Of a stretch of 64,000 bases of DNA, positions 1-8,921 are shown in pieces. The stretch is from Urbifossiella sp046350095 (lineage in GTDB: Bacteria; Planctomycetota; Planctomycetia; Gemmatales; Gemmataceae). The DNA is taken from contig JAXMBA010000010.1 in the NCBI GenBank assembly GCA_046350095.1, positions 124,001-188,000 on the forward strand, in the 5' to 3' direction. The notes beneath the pieces were generated by a model. It was not told where the DNA came from. It saw only the letters and a program-made list of their open reading frames with translations, and made no database searches. The position numbers and the translations under genes were made by a program. Within the stretch, counting starts at the first letter, position 1; each line of letters starts with the position of its first letter.

Positions 1-1811
1 GACGGGAACTCGTCCACGATCACCTGAGCCGCGCCGAGCGGCCGCTCGCCGGTCGGGGGCAGGGGTACGTCCGCCTTCGAACCGGGCGCCGCGTCCGCCG
101 GCACGGTGACGGGGATCGTCAGCGTGTCGGCGCCGAGGTGGACGCCGCTGACGTGTACGGTGGTAGTGCGGCCGCGCTGCACGCCGAGCGGGAAGACGCC
201 GGTGACGACGGGCACGTCGCCGAGGTGCAGCCGGTACGTGAAGTCGGCACCCCCGCGGTACTCGCGGTCGCGAACGCCGACGGCGTAGGCGCCTGCCGCC
301 GGGACGCGGAAGCCGAGCACGGCGCCGCCCTCGGCCAGCACCCGACCGTCGGCGTCGGTGAGGACCAGGACGGGGTCGAGCTTCGAGCCGAGTTCGGCGG
401 CGACGACCTGTAGGCCGATCGGGTCGCCGGCCTTGGCGGTGAAGCGGAAGTAGTCCACGTCGCCGGCGCGGTCGATGGCCCCCGTCACGGTGCCGGGGAC
501 GCCGACGAGCATGGACTGCCGCGCCGAGTCGGTGTTGCCCGATTCTGGGACGGCGGCGTGCCGATCGACGGCGAGCGTCAGCGGCGGCGACTTGCCGCCC
601 GGCCCCTCAAGTGTCAGCACCACCGGCCCGACCGCGGCACCCCGCGGCACCGTCACTTCGAGTTCGAGCCCCGTCGCGGTGCGGCCCGTCGGGACGATCC
701 TTCCCGTGACGCCCGCCACGTTCGCGGTCACGCCGGTCGCCTGGTCGAGTTGCTTCCCGGCCACCGCGACGCGGGTCGTCTTGCCGCGCGGCACGCCGGT
801 CGGGTTGGCCTTCTCGGCCTTCGGCGGGGCCGGCTTTGTGGGGAGCGGCTGGGCCGTCGGCTGACCCGTCGCCGCGTCGACGAGTAACGCGGTGCCGTTG
901 AACAGTCCGAGCGCGACCTGTTTGCCGTCGCGTCGCACGGCGAAGCCGAGCACGACGTCGGGCAGGGCGGGGAACACGCTGGACTCGGTCATCTTCGCGG
1001 CGTCCCAGGCCTTGAAGCCGGCGTCTTCCGCGACGCTGAATAGCGCCTTGCCGTCGCCGCTGAACCCGAGTCGGGTCACGGGCCGGGGGTGGGCGAAGAC
1101 GGAATGCACGAGCCGCCCGCCGGCACGGTCGGCGACCCACACGCGGATGCTGCGGTCTACGCCGGCGGCGGCGAGGTGGCGGCCGTCCGGGTTCCACGCC
1201 AGGGCGTACAGCCAGTCGGTGGACTCGCCGAGTGTGTACAGGCGGGTGCCGGTCCGCACGTCCCAAACCTTCACGGCACGATCCCCGGCCGCGGACGCGA
1301 GCAGGAGCCCGCCCGGCTGGAAGGCCAGGGCGTAGATCGTGTCGCTGTGGTCGCGGAGCGCATGAACCAGCGTCGCCGTGCCGTCCGGGGCCAGCTCGTA
1401 GACCTGGATGACGCGGTCGTAGCCTGCGGTCGCAAGCCGGGTACCGTCGTCCGACACGGCGACCGCGTACACGACGTCCTTGTGCGTCGCGGCGGCCTTC
1501 GCCGGGCCAGCCGGCTTGCCCGCGGCGTCGAGCGGCACGACCGTCACCACTCCCGACTTACCCGGCTCCCCGGCCCCGACCGCCAGCCACGCCCCGGACG
1601 GCGCGAACGCCAGTGCGGTGACGCGGCCAGTAACACCGGCGACGCTGCCGACTTCAGCCGCCGTACTGGGGTCGAATAGCCTCACCTCACCGTGCAGGCC
1701 GAAGGCGACGGTCTTGGCCTGTGGGTGGTACGCCGCCGCGGACACGGCGGGGGCTGCCGCCGCGAACCCCGGGGCGACGAGCACGAGCGCAAGGGAGAGG
1801 AGCCGCGGCAT
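1..1811 (-). CDS. WD40 repeat and PPC-domain secreted protein, partial
   Basis: The gene reads from an ATG at 1811 and is cut by the left edge of the window, so about 603 codons are visible. Residues 1-20 form a signal peptide (MPRLLSLALVLVAPGFAAA). Residues about 95-270 hold several WD40 blades with typical phrases such as YALAFQPGG, KVWDVRTG and RSIRVWVADR. After a proline/lysine-rich stretch comes an Ig/IPT-like segment beginning PTGVPRGKTTRVAVAGK. At about 440-500 is a bacterial pre-peptidase C-terminal (PPC) domain with DVDYFRFTAKAGD. Such proteins accompany DUF1501/DUF1553 genes in planctomycetes and are probably exported; their biochemical role is not established. It is last in a minus-strand run with the genes at 1831, 2214 and 4732. 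The family call is firm, the function is not known. Confidence 0.85.
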   Translation of the reverse strand, partial: MPRLLSLALVLVAPGFAAAAPAVSAAAYHPQAKTVAFGLHGEVRLFDPSTAAEVGSVAGVTGRVTALAFAPSGAWLAVGAGEPGKSGVVTVVPLDAAGKPAGPAKAAATHKDVVYAVAVSDDGTRLATAGYDRVIQVYELAPDGTATLVHALRDHSDTIYALAFQPGGLLLASAAGDRAVKVWDVRTGTRLYTLGESTDWLYALAWNPDGRHLAAAGVDRSIRVWVADRAGGRLVHSVFAHPRPVTRLGFSGDGKALFSVAEDAGFKAWDAAKMTESSVFPALPDVVLGFAVRRDGKQVALGLFNGTALLVDAATGQPTAQPLPTKPAPPKAEKANPTGVPRGKTTRVAVAGKQLDQATGVTANVAGVTGRIVPTGRTATGLELEVTVPRGAAVGPVVLTLEGPGGKSPPLTLAVDRHAAVPESGNTDSARQSMLVGVPGTVTGAIDRAGDVDYFRFTAKAGDPIGLQVVAAELGSKLDPVLVLTDADGRVLAEGGAVLGFRVPAAGAYAVGVRDREYRGGADFTYRLHLGDVPVVTGVFPLGVQRGRTTTVHVSGVHLGADTLTIPVTVPADAAPGSKADVPLPPTGERPLGAAQVIVDEFP

Positions 1812-1830
1812 CGGGGAACAGCCTGAAGGG

Positions 1831-2199
1831 TTAACGGAGAACGGCGGCGACGGCGGCGCCGACCGAGGCGAGCATGACGAACACCGCGAGTGAGCAACTG
1901 CCACAGCCGTCGGCCGCGGCGCCGACCGCGCTGCCGACGCCTTCGGCGACGGCCCCGATCCCGTCCGCCGCTCCGCCGACCGCCTCGGCCGCGCCGGACG
2001 CGAACGAACCGACGGTGTCCGCAGCGCCGGAGATGCTGTCGCCGATCAGTTCCATGCCGTCGACGGCACCTTCTACCACATCACCGGTGCCGCCGAGTAC
2101 CTCGCCGACACGGTTGGCGGTGGTCTGCTCGTCCTCGGGCGGCACCGGGGGTAACGACTCGATCGGTAGGCCGTCGGGGCCGAATTCGGTCGGAGGCAC
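1831..2199 (-). CDS. small glycine/alanine-rich membrane protein, hypothetical
   Basis: A 122-residue protein of no family I recognise. The first 30 residues are proline and acid rich. Residues about 32-95 are a run of Gly/Ala with regularly spaced small residues (GAADGIGAVAEGVGSAVGAA), resembling a glycine-zipper amphipathic segment. A CGSC motif lies just before a C-terminal hydrophobic helix (SLAVFVMLASVGAAVAAVL). It sits 14 bp after the stop of the DUF1549/DUF1553 gene and 19 bp before the WD40 gene, on the same strand, so it is probably cotranscribed with them. The composition suggests a small membrane or envelope protein. The opposite strand has a shadow reading frame that is proline/serine rich and less convincing. 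Confidence 0.6.
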   Translation of the reverse strand: MPPTEFGPDGLPIESLPPVPPEDEQTTANRVGEVLGGTGDVVEGAVDGMELIGDSISGAADTVGSFASGAAEAVGGAADGIGAVAEGVGSAVGAAADGCGSCSLAVFVMLASVGAAVAAVLR

Positions 2200-2213
2200 G
2201 GGTGGGCTCCGCG

Positions 2214-4679
2214 TCAGTGGTTGAACAAGAACTCGCGGCCGGTCAGCACGGCCCAGGCAAAGTCCTCGAGCGCCTCGCGGCGGGCGGCCGGGCTCTCGCG
2301 GCCGGCTTCGGCCAGGATGCCGACGAACCGCTCGCGCTCCTCCGCCGTCGGGGCGCGGCTCAGTGCGGCAAGGTACAGCCGGTCCACGACCTCGCGGTCG
2401 CTCAGTTTCGCGTCCACCCAGCGGGCCACGACCGACGTGCCGCTGCGGAGCTTTTCGTTCAGCGTATGGCCGTTATTGAGGTGAAGTGCCTGCCCGACGC
2501 TCGCGTCCGCGGTCCGCTCGCAGGAGCACGTCGCCACCCGCTCCGGCCGGCCGAAGGCCTCCAGGAACCGCGACACGGCGAGCGAATCCGGCAGCTGCAT
2601 CGCCCGCGTGCCGAGCGGGTAACTGGTCGTGGGCGTCGTCGAATCGCCGGCCGCCGACTTCAGCTGGTTGAAGGCCGTCGGCACGCCCGTAACGTCCGAG
2701 TAGGCGTCGAGAATGACCTCGGCCGGGAGCCGCCGCAACAGGTAGCGCGAGTAGAAGCGGTCGTCCGTTGCGTTGGCCGGGCTCGCCTTCGACGCACGCT
2801 GGTAGGCCGCCGAGCGCGTCACGGTGCGGATCAGGTGCTTCACGTCCAACCGGTTCTTCACGAAGTCCGCGGCGAGGGCGTCGAGCAACTCGACGTTGGT
2901 GGCGGGGTTGGTGTCGCGCAGGTCGTCCTCGGTCTCGACCAGCCCCCGACCCATGAGGCTCTTCCACACGCGGTTCACCGCGGCCCTGGCGAAGTAGGGG
3001 TTCTCCGCGGCCGTCAGCCAGTCGGCGAAGTGCGCGCGGCGGTCGCGCGAGTCGCCCTCGGGCACGGCCTTGCCGTCCAGGGGTGTCGGCGGCATGGCCA
3101 CGCCGCGCCGCAGGTGCAGGGCGTCGCCGTCGGCCCGCGGCTGGATGAGCACCTCGCCGGGGCGGTCGCCGTTCTTCAGGCCGACGCGGGCGAACAGGTT
3201 GGCGAACTGCCAGTACTGGTCCTGCGTCCAGCGCTCCAGCGGGTGGTTGTGGCAGCGGGCGCAGGTGATGGACGTGCCCATGAACGTGACCGCGGTCGAT
3301 TCGGCCAGGTCGGACACGTCGCGGTGGAGGACGAAGTAGTTGCCGCGGCCGTTGGTCAGCGTGCTGCCCGACGCGGTGAGGACGTCGCGGGCGAAGCGGT
3401 CCCACGGCTGGTTGTCGGCCACCGACTGCCGCACCGAGCGGTAGAACGCCCACATCGCCGGCTGCGGCAGCCGCCGACTCGACACCAGCAACAGGTCGGA
3501 CCACTTCATCGTCCAGTAGTCCACGTACTCGGGCCGCTCCAGCAGTCGGTCGATGAGCTTCTCTCGCTTCTTCGGGTCGCCGTCGGCGAGGAAGGCGGCC
3601 GTCTCCTCGGGTTTGGGCAGAACGCCGCACACGTCGAGGTACACGCGTCGGACGAACTCGCTGTCCGAGCACGTGCCGTTCGGCGAGATGCGGAGGAGGT
3701 GCAATTTCTTGAGGACGAGTACGTCTACGAAGCTGGCACCTGCCGGCGGCATGAACGCGGCTTCATCGACCGGCGTCGCAAACGGGGCGGTGACGGTGAC
3801 TGCCGCGACCTTCGTGCCGAACAACACCGACACGGCCGCCTCCCCGTGCCCGACGACCGTAACCACGCCGTCCTCGTTGACCGTTGCCGCCTGCTCCTCG
3901 CTGGACACGAACTTGGCCCAGCGGGTCACGTCCTCCACGGTGCCGTTCGCGTAGACGGCGCGAACGATGACGCGGACCGTGTCACGCGGCTTCAGCAGCG
4001 CCACCCGCGGGAACACTTCGAGCCGCACCAACTCCGGCTCCGCGGCCGTGGGAGCCGTCGCCCCGGCGGTAACCCACTGGAGGAGCAGCGCGTGGTGGTC
4101 GGAATCGGTCTCGAAGCGCGTGCCGCCGGCGTGCGGCAGGGTGCGTGTCGCCTTCTGCAGCATCAGGCTGTCGGCGGGGTGCGCGAGATCGACGCGGCGG
4201 GCGACGACCTGGCGGGTGAGGGCGAAGTGGTCGGCATCGGGGTCGTACCCGCGGAGCGACAGCTTGAGCCCACCCTTGCCCGCCAGAGCCCCGTGGCACG
4301 CCCCCGAGTTGCAGCCAGTTCGCGTCAGCGTCGGCACGACATGGTTGCGGAAGCTCCACCCCGATACGCCAGACGACGCCGTCAGCTTCACCCTTAGCGA
4401 CCGGCCATTCACGGTCGCCGTGATGGTGGCGTCGCCGTCACCGACGGCGGTCACGAGCCCGGCCGCGGTCACCTTCGCCACGGCGGCAGCGGAACTGGCG
4501 AAGGTCGCCTTCGCGGTGTGGTCGGCGACGACGCGGCCGTTCTCCTCTTCGACGACGAGGAGTTGCTGGACGCGGTTCGGTCCCGACACGGCGACTTCGG
4601 GCGGGTAGACTTTCCACTCGCCGGCCGCACAAACGCCGGGTGCGAGAAGAAGCACGAGTACGAGGGTCGCCTGCCGCAT
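2214..4679 (-). CDS. Big_2 / DUF1549 / DUF1553 secreted protein
   Basis: An 821-residue exported protein with a clear signal peptide (MRQATLVLVLLLAPGVCAAG). Residues about 25-110 and again about 220-295 look like bacterial Ig-like Big_2 folds (TAAGLVTAVGDGDATITA; NEDGVVTVVGHGEAAVSV). Between them is the planctomycete motif GCNSGACHGALAGKGG. DUF1549 follows, with FVRRVYLDVCGVLP and the conserved Cys/His phrase CARCHNHPLERWTQDQYW. DUF1553 occupies the C-terminal third and ends GREFLFNH. The family is abundant in planctomycetes and is usually paired with DUF1501; its reaction is unknown. The start is the ATG at 4679, directly before the signal peptide. The gene lies 52 bp after the DUF1501 gene on the same strand, so the two are likely one operon. 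Confidence 0.9.
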   Translation of the reverse strand: MRQATLVLVLLLAPGVCAAGEWKVYPPEVAVSGPNRVQQLLVVEEENGRVVADHTAKATFASSAAAVAKVTAAGLVTAVGDGDATITATVNGRSLRVKLTASSGVSGWSFRNHVVPTLTRTGCNSGACHGALAGKGGLKLSLRGYDPDADHFALTRQVVARRVDLAHPADSLMLQKATRTLPHAGGTRFETDSDHHALLLQWVTAGATAPTAAEPELVRLEVFPRVALLKPRDTVRVIVRAVYANGTVEDVTRWAKFVSSEEQAATVNEDGVVTVVGHGEAAVSVLFGTKVAAVTVTAPFATPVDEAAFMPPAGASFVDVLVLKKLHLLRISPNGTCSDSEFVRRVYLDVCGVLPKPEETAAFLADGDPKKREKLIDRLLERPEYVDYWTMKWSDLLLVSSRRLPQPAMWAFYRSVRQSVADNQPWDRFARDVLTASGSTLTNGRGNYFVLHRDVSDLAESTAVTFMGTSITCARCHNHPLERWTQDQYWQFANLFARVGLKNGDRPGEVLIQPRADGDALHLRRGVAMPPTPLDGKAVPEGDSRDRRAHFADWLTAAENPYFARAAVNRVWKSLMGRGLVETEDDLRDTNPATNVELLDALAADFVKNRLDVKHLIRTVTRSAAYQRASKASPANATDDRFYSRYLLRRLPAEVILDAYSDVTGVPTAFNQLKSAAGDSTTPTTSYPLGTRAMQLPDSLAVSRFLEAFGRPERVATCSCERTADASVGQALHLNNGHTLNEKLRSGTSVVARWVDAKLSDREVVDRLYLAALSRAPTAEERERFVGILAEAGRESPAARREALEDFAWAVLTGREFLFNH

Positions 4680-4731
4680 CGCGAGTACCCTGGGGAGAAC
4701 TGGTCGGAGGCACGGAGCGGCCGATCGACAC

Positions 4732-6099
4732 TCAGAACAGCTCGGTGATCGGGCGGACGCCGAAGTCCACCAGCGGGATTGGCCGGCCTTGCGGGCCGGG
4801 CAACTCCTTGTGCGGGTCCAGGCCGAGCCCGCGGTACAGCGTCGCGGCCACCTCGCCGGGCGTCACCGGCCGCGTCTTGGGCGTGCCCCCCAACTCGTCC
4901 GACTCGCCGACGACGCGGCCGCCCTTCAACGGCCCGCCGCCCATCAGAATCGTCCACACGCCGGGGTGGTGGTCACGGCCGCCGGCCGGGTTCACCTTCG
5001 GCGTCCGGCCGAACTCGCCGAGTGCCACGACCATCGTGTTCGACAACAGGCCGCGCTCGCTCAGGTCTTCGAGCAGCGCGGAGTAGGCCCGGTCGAAGTT
5101 CGGCACCACCTCGCGGCTCATCTGCACGATGTCGGTGAACGGCTTCGAGCCGTGGATGTCCCACGTCACCTCGTCGAACACCGTCTCGAACATGTTCACG
5201 GTGACGAACCGCACGCCGGCCTCGATCAGCCGGCGGGCCATCAGGCAACTCTGGCCGAAGCGCGTCCGGCCGTACCGCTCCTTCACCCGGTCCGGCTCCT
5301 TCTCCAGGGCGAACGCGTCGCGCGCCCGCGGCGACGACATCAGCCGGTAGGCCAGGCCGAAGTTCTCGTCCAACTGACGGGCCGCCGCGCTCCCCTCGAA
5401 CGCCGCGGTCGCGCCGTCCACGGCTTCCCGAAGGCGCTGCCGGCGTTCGGCGCGGACGCCGGTGATGTAGTCCGGCGGCAGCAAGTCCGGGACGCGGAAG
5501 CCGGGAGCGTTCGGGTCCGCGTTGAGGATGAACGGGTCGTGCGGCTTGCCGAGGTACCCCGCCGCGTGGCCGTGCGGCAGGTTCCCGCCGGTCCGGCCGA
5601 TCGGCTTCGGCAGCAGCACGTGCGGCGGCAACTCGGCCCGACCGCCCTTCAGGTAGCCGAGCGCACAGCCGACGTGCGGGTGCTCGACGCCGCCGCTGAA
5701 CAGACGGCCCGTCTGCATCATCTGGTGACCGGTGTCGTGGACGGCGGCGGCCGTGTGGTACACGGAGCGCACGAGTGAGAACTTGTCGGCGTGTCGGGCC
5801 GTCTGCGGGAAGATTTCGCTGATCTGCGTACCCGGCACGTTGGTCCGCGTCGGGCGGAACGGACCGCGGACTTCTTCGGGGGCGTTTGGCTTCGGGTCCC
5901 ACGTGTCGATCTGGCTGGGGCCGCCGACCAGGAACAGCATGATGCAGTTCGTATCGTTGTCGGCCTGACCTGCAGCCTTGGCGCGCTCCAGCGCCGCGAG
6001 CGTGAGGCCGATCGGAGCGACGGCGCCGGCGTGGAAGAAGTCGCGCCGACTGGGGCCGGAGCAGAGGCTGGCGGGGCGGGGGGCGTCCAGCCGGATCAT
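4732..6099 (-). CDS. DUF1501 family protein with Tat-like signal
   Basis: A 455-residue DUF1501 protein. This family is related in fold to alkaline phosphatase/sulfatase-like proteins and is nearly always next to DUF1549/DUF1553 genes in planctomycetes. The N-terminus carries a twin-arginine type signal (SRRDFFHAGAVAPIGLTLAA), implying folded export. Family phrases seen are FLVGGPSQIDTWDPKPNAP at about residue 56, FGRTPKVNPAGGRDHHPG at about 363 and GGGPLKGGRVVGESDE. It is the second gene of the minus-strand run, 69 bp after the kinase gene and 52 bp before the Big_2/DUF1553 gene. Role unknown; the family call is firm. Confidence 0.92.
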   Translation of the reverse strand: MIRLDAPRPASLCSGPSRRDFFHAGAVAPIGLTLAALERAKAAGQADNDTNCIMLFLVGGPSQIDTWDPKPNAPEEVRGPFRPTRTNVPGTQISEIFPQTARHADKFSLVRSVYHTAAAVHDTGHQMMQTGRLFSGGVEHPHVGCALGYLKGGRAELPPHVLLPKPIGRTGGNLPHGHAAGYLGKPHDPFILNADPNAPGFRVPDLLPPDYITGVRAERRQRLREAVDGATAAFEGSAAARQLDENFGLAYRLMSSPRARDAFALEKEPDRVKERYGRTRFGQSCLMARRLIEAGVRFVTVNMFETVFDEVTWDIHGSKPFTDIVQMSREVVPNFDRAYSALLEDLSERGLLSNTMVVALGEFGRTPKVNPAGGRDHHPGVWTILMGGGPLKGGRVVGESDELGGTPKTRPVTPGEVAATLYRGLGLDPHKELPGPQGRPIPLVDFGVRPITELF

Positions 6100-6168
6100 G
6101 ACGACCTCGGGGAGGGGGGCCGCGACGGAAGGCCTTACCGGTATTGATACCCGACCGTCGGGGGCCGT

Positions 6169-8754
6169 TCAACGAGGAACGTCGGTCACTTCCCGGGGGG
6201 GCGGTGCGAGTTGGACCTCGACCGGGCTCCGGCGGAGTCGGATCGCGCGAGTCAAGTTCGTGTCCGCGGAGTCGTCGGCCGGGTCGATTCGGAGAGCCTC
6301 CTTGAAGTCGTCGATGGCACCCACGTAATCACCCACCCGCATCCGCGTGTAGCCGCGGTTGATGTAGCTGCGGGCGTACTCCCCGCGCGCCTGCGTCTCG
6401 AGCTCGATCGCCCGGTCGAACGCCTCGACCGCCTCGCGGTACCGGCCCATGCAGTCGAGCGCCAGCCCACGGTTGCTGTGGCCGTGGGAGTATTCGGGAT
6501 TGAGCGAAAGCGCCCGGTCGGCGGCGTCGAGCGCGGCCTCCGGGTCGGCCGCACGAAGGTACACGCCGCTGAGCTGCATCCAGGTGTTGTAATCCCGCGC
6601 GTCGAGTCGGATCGCCTTCCGGTAGCAACGGACCGCGTCCGGCAACTGCCCCAACTCCCAGAACGCCCGGCCGAGGCACCGCCACGCGTGTTTGCTCGTC
6701 GGGCGAACGGACACGGCCGCCTGGGACCATCGCGTCTGCTGCGTCAACACTTCGGTCGCGCGCCGCGGCTGACTATCGTAAACACCCACCATCGTGACGA
6801 TGAGCGGGAAGTTGTCGGGGTTCGCCTCCAGGGCTGGGCGGAGGACGCGCTCGCGAGCGGCCGGCGTGAACTGGTGTGTCTGCCCGATCACCGCCGCGAA
6901 CCGCGCCGGCTGACGGGTCGCCGCCGGGTCGTCCAGCAACGACTGCCGGTGGCGCAGGTCGAAGGCGACTGTCGCCGTGCGGTACCTGTCACGGTACGGG
7001 TCCGGGTCGGCGACCCGCAAGAGGTTTCGCAGCTCGGTGCGGCGCTCGACCCCCGTCTGGTACACGAGCCAGAGGTCCAGCGCGAGCAGCAGCCGCTCGC
7101 GGATCACGGACTCCCGTACCACCCGCGCGGCGACCTCGACCGGTGTCTTCCCCGGATCGACCCCGTAGTCGCGGAAGGCCGCCTCCCAGGCCGCCGTGGA
7201 CCGCGCCCCCTTCCGTTGGTAATCTTCCGCCATCCACAACGCGTCGTCGGCCCGGTCCAGGGCGCGCAGCATGCCGAGGTCGATGCGGGCCCGGGCGACG
7301 CGGTCCGCCAGCGCCGCCACGTCGCCCTCCGCGAGCCGCGATTCGATCAGCCCGAAGGGTAGCGCGGCTTTGTTCGCGTCGTCGGCGGCGAGTGCGTCGT
7401 TCACCTGGGCCAACAGAAGGCCGACCGCGTCCGTGGTCCGCGCCGCCCGCCCCTGGTCCTCGAGTTGCTTCTGCCGGACCTCGGCCTGTCGTTGCGCCTC
7501 GACGCGGTCCACCTCTGTCTGGGCGTCGCGGCGGACGAGTTCGCGTTCCGCGGCCTGCCGGTCGGCCCACCACGCCCCGGCCGCGACACCGCCCAGAATC
7601 ACCACGCCGGCCGCCGCGAGCACCTGCTGCACGCGCCGCCGCTTGCGCTGTTCCACCACCCGTGCCTCGGCCGCGGCCCGCTCGCGCTCGGCCTTGCGCA
7701 GCCGCCCGTCCACGCCGGCCCGGTACTCCGCCACGGCCGCAGCCACTTGCTTGGCGTCAGCCGGGCGGGCGGCCGGGTCTGCCTGGAGGCACCGCTTCGC
7801 CAACGCGACCAATTCCGGGTCGGCGCCGCTGGTGTCGAGCCGCTCCAACGCGGGCCCCAGCTGCGCCGTGATCGCCAGCGCCAGCACTTCTTGTGCGGTC
7901 GGCGCCCAGTACGGCGGCCGGCCGGTCAACAGCTCGCAGAGCATCGCCCCGAGGGCGAACACGTCGGAGCGGGTGTCGGTACGGTCGATCTCGCCCTTGG
8001 CCTGCTCGGGCGGCATGTAGGCCGGCGTGCCGAGCAGGCTGCCGGCCCGCGTCTGCGAACTCGGGTCGCGGTCCGACTCGATTACTGACACCGGCGGCGT
8101 GGCGACTCGGTCCTCCAGAGCCCAGGCCGCGGGCGATGCTTCGGCGAGTACCTTCGCCAGCCCCCAATCCATGACCTGCACTTCGTGAAACGCCCCGACC
8201 ATGACGTTGGCGGGCTTCAGATCGCGGTGGATGACGCGACGGTCGTGGGCGTAGGCCACCGCCTGACACACGTCCTCGAAGGTGCGGAGGAGCTCGGCCA
8301 ACGGCGGCGGGGTGGTCGCCAACTCGTCCGCGAGAGTGCGGCCGCGAATCAACTTCATGGCGATGAACGCCCGGCCGTCGCGGAGGGTACCAAGGTCGTG
8401 AATCGGCGGGATGCCGGGGTGCTGGAGCTTGCCCGTGATGCGGGCTTCTTCCACGAACCGCGACGCCGACGGGGTGTGGTGCTTGCCGTCGTCGCGGAGG
8501 AGTTTGAGGGCGACCTCCCGGTTCAGAACGCGGTCGTAGGCCGTCCACACCTCGCCCATGCCGCCGCGGGCCAGAAATGAGCGGAGTTCGTAGCGTTCGT
8601 CGGGCGCGGGAAGGCTAGCCGGCGCCGTGGCGACGCCGAACGCCTTCGTGCTGTTCTCGCTGACCGGGTCCGCCTCGGAGGCGGTGCGGCCGGCGGACGG
8701 CGCGGGCTTGTCAGCCCCCCGCGTGGACGAACCGGAATCGGACGGCGCGGACAT
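6169..8754 (-). CDS. Ser/Thr protein kinase with C-terminal TPR domain
   Basis: An 861-residue Hanks-type kinase. After a disordered N-terminus the kinase domain runs from about residue 53 to 335: glycine loop ARGGMGEVW, lysine strand REVALKLL, catalytic loop VIHRDLKPANVM, DWG in place of DFG (MDWGLAK), and activation segment LLGTPAYMPPEQAKG. A charged coiled segment leads to one membrane helix at about 375-397 (VLAAAGVVILGGVAAGAWW). The extracytoplasmic part ends in TPR-like repeats (AWRCLGRAFWELGQLPDAVRCY and following). This is a typical planctomycete sensory kinase with protein-interaction repeats outside. It diverges from the gene at 8922 and precedes the DUF1501 cluster, which it could co-regulate; that link is inference. 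Confidence 0.93.
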   Translation of the reverse strand: MSAPSDSGSSTRGADKPAPSAGRTASEADPVSENSTKAFGVATAPASLPAPDERYELRSFLARGGMGEVWTAYDRVLNREVALKLLRDDGKHHTPSASRFVEEARITGKLQHPGIPPIHDLGTLRDGRAFIAMKLIRGRTLADELATTPPPLAELLRTFEDVCQAVAYAHDRRVIHRDLKPANVMVGAFHEVQVMDWGLAKVLAEASPAAWALEDRVATPPVSVIESDRDPSSQTRAGSLLGTPAYMPPEQAKGEIDRTDTRSDVFALGAMLCELLTGRPPYWAPTAQEVLALAITAQLGPALERLDTSGADPELVALAKRCLQADPAARPADAKQVAAAVAEYRAGVDGRLRKAERERAAAEARVVEQRKRRRVQQVLAAAGVVILGGVAAGAWWADRQAAERELVRRDAQTEVDRVEAQRQAEVRQKQLEDQGRAARTTDAVGLLLAQVNDALAADDANKAALPFGLIESRLAEGDVAALADRVARARIDLGMLRALDRADDALWMAEDYQRKGARSTAAWEAAFRDYGVDPGKTPVEVAARVVRESVIRERLLLALDLWLVYQTGVERRTELRNLLRVADPDPYRDRYRTATVAFDLRHRQSLLDDPAATRQPARFAAVIGQTHQFTPAARERVLRPALEANPDNFPLIVTMVGVYDSQPRRATEVLTQQTRWSQAAVSVRPTSKHAWRCLGRAFWELGQLPDAVRCYRKAIRLDARDYNTWMQLSGVYLRAADPEAALDAADRALSLNPEYSHGHSNRGLALDCMGRYREAVEAFDRAIELETQARGEYARSYINRGYTRMRVGDYVGAIDDFKEALRIDPADDSADTNLTRAIRLRRSPVEVQLAPPPREVTDVPR

Positions 8755-8921
8755 AGCATGAGCCTACCCGCGCGGCGGTGACGAGGCAACGGCCCGAGTC
8801 TCATCGCCGCTTCACGAATTGGGGTTCGCCCGGGATCGCCCGGTGACGTAAAATCCATTTACCTGCCAGACACGCCCATCCCGCGCCCCGCCGGCCGGAC
8901 CCGGCCCGACGAGGATCACGC
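8755..8921. promoter_or_regulatory. divergent intergenic region
   Basis: These 167 bp separate the start of the kinase gene (minus) from the PSCyt1 gene (plus), so they must hold promoters for both clusters. A short A/T-richer patch (cgtaaaatccattta) near 8845-8860 stands out from the GC-rich surroundings. I could not identify a convincing -35/-10 pair by eye. Confidence 0.4.

Noticed and set aside
1890..4397. 835-residue plus-strand frame opposite the Big_2/DUF1553 gene
   Set aside because: Composition is Arg/His-rich without domains, and the minus strand has conserved family motifs.
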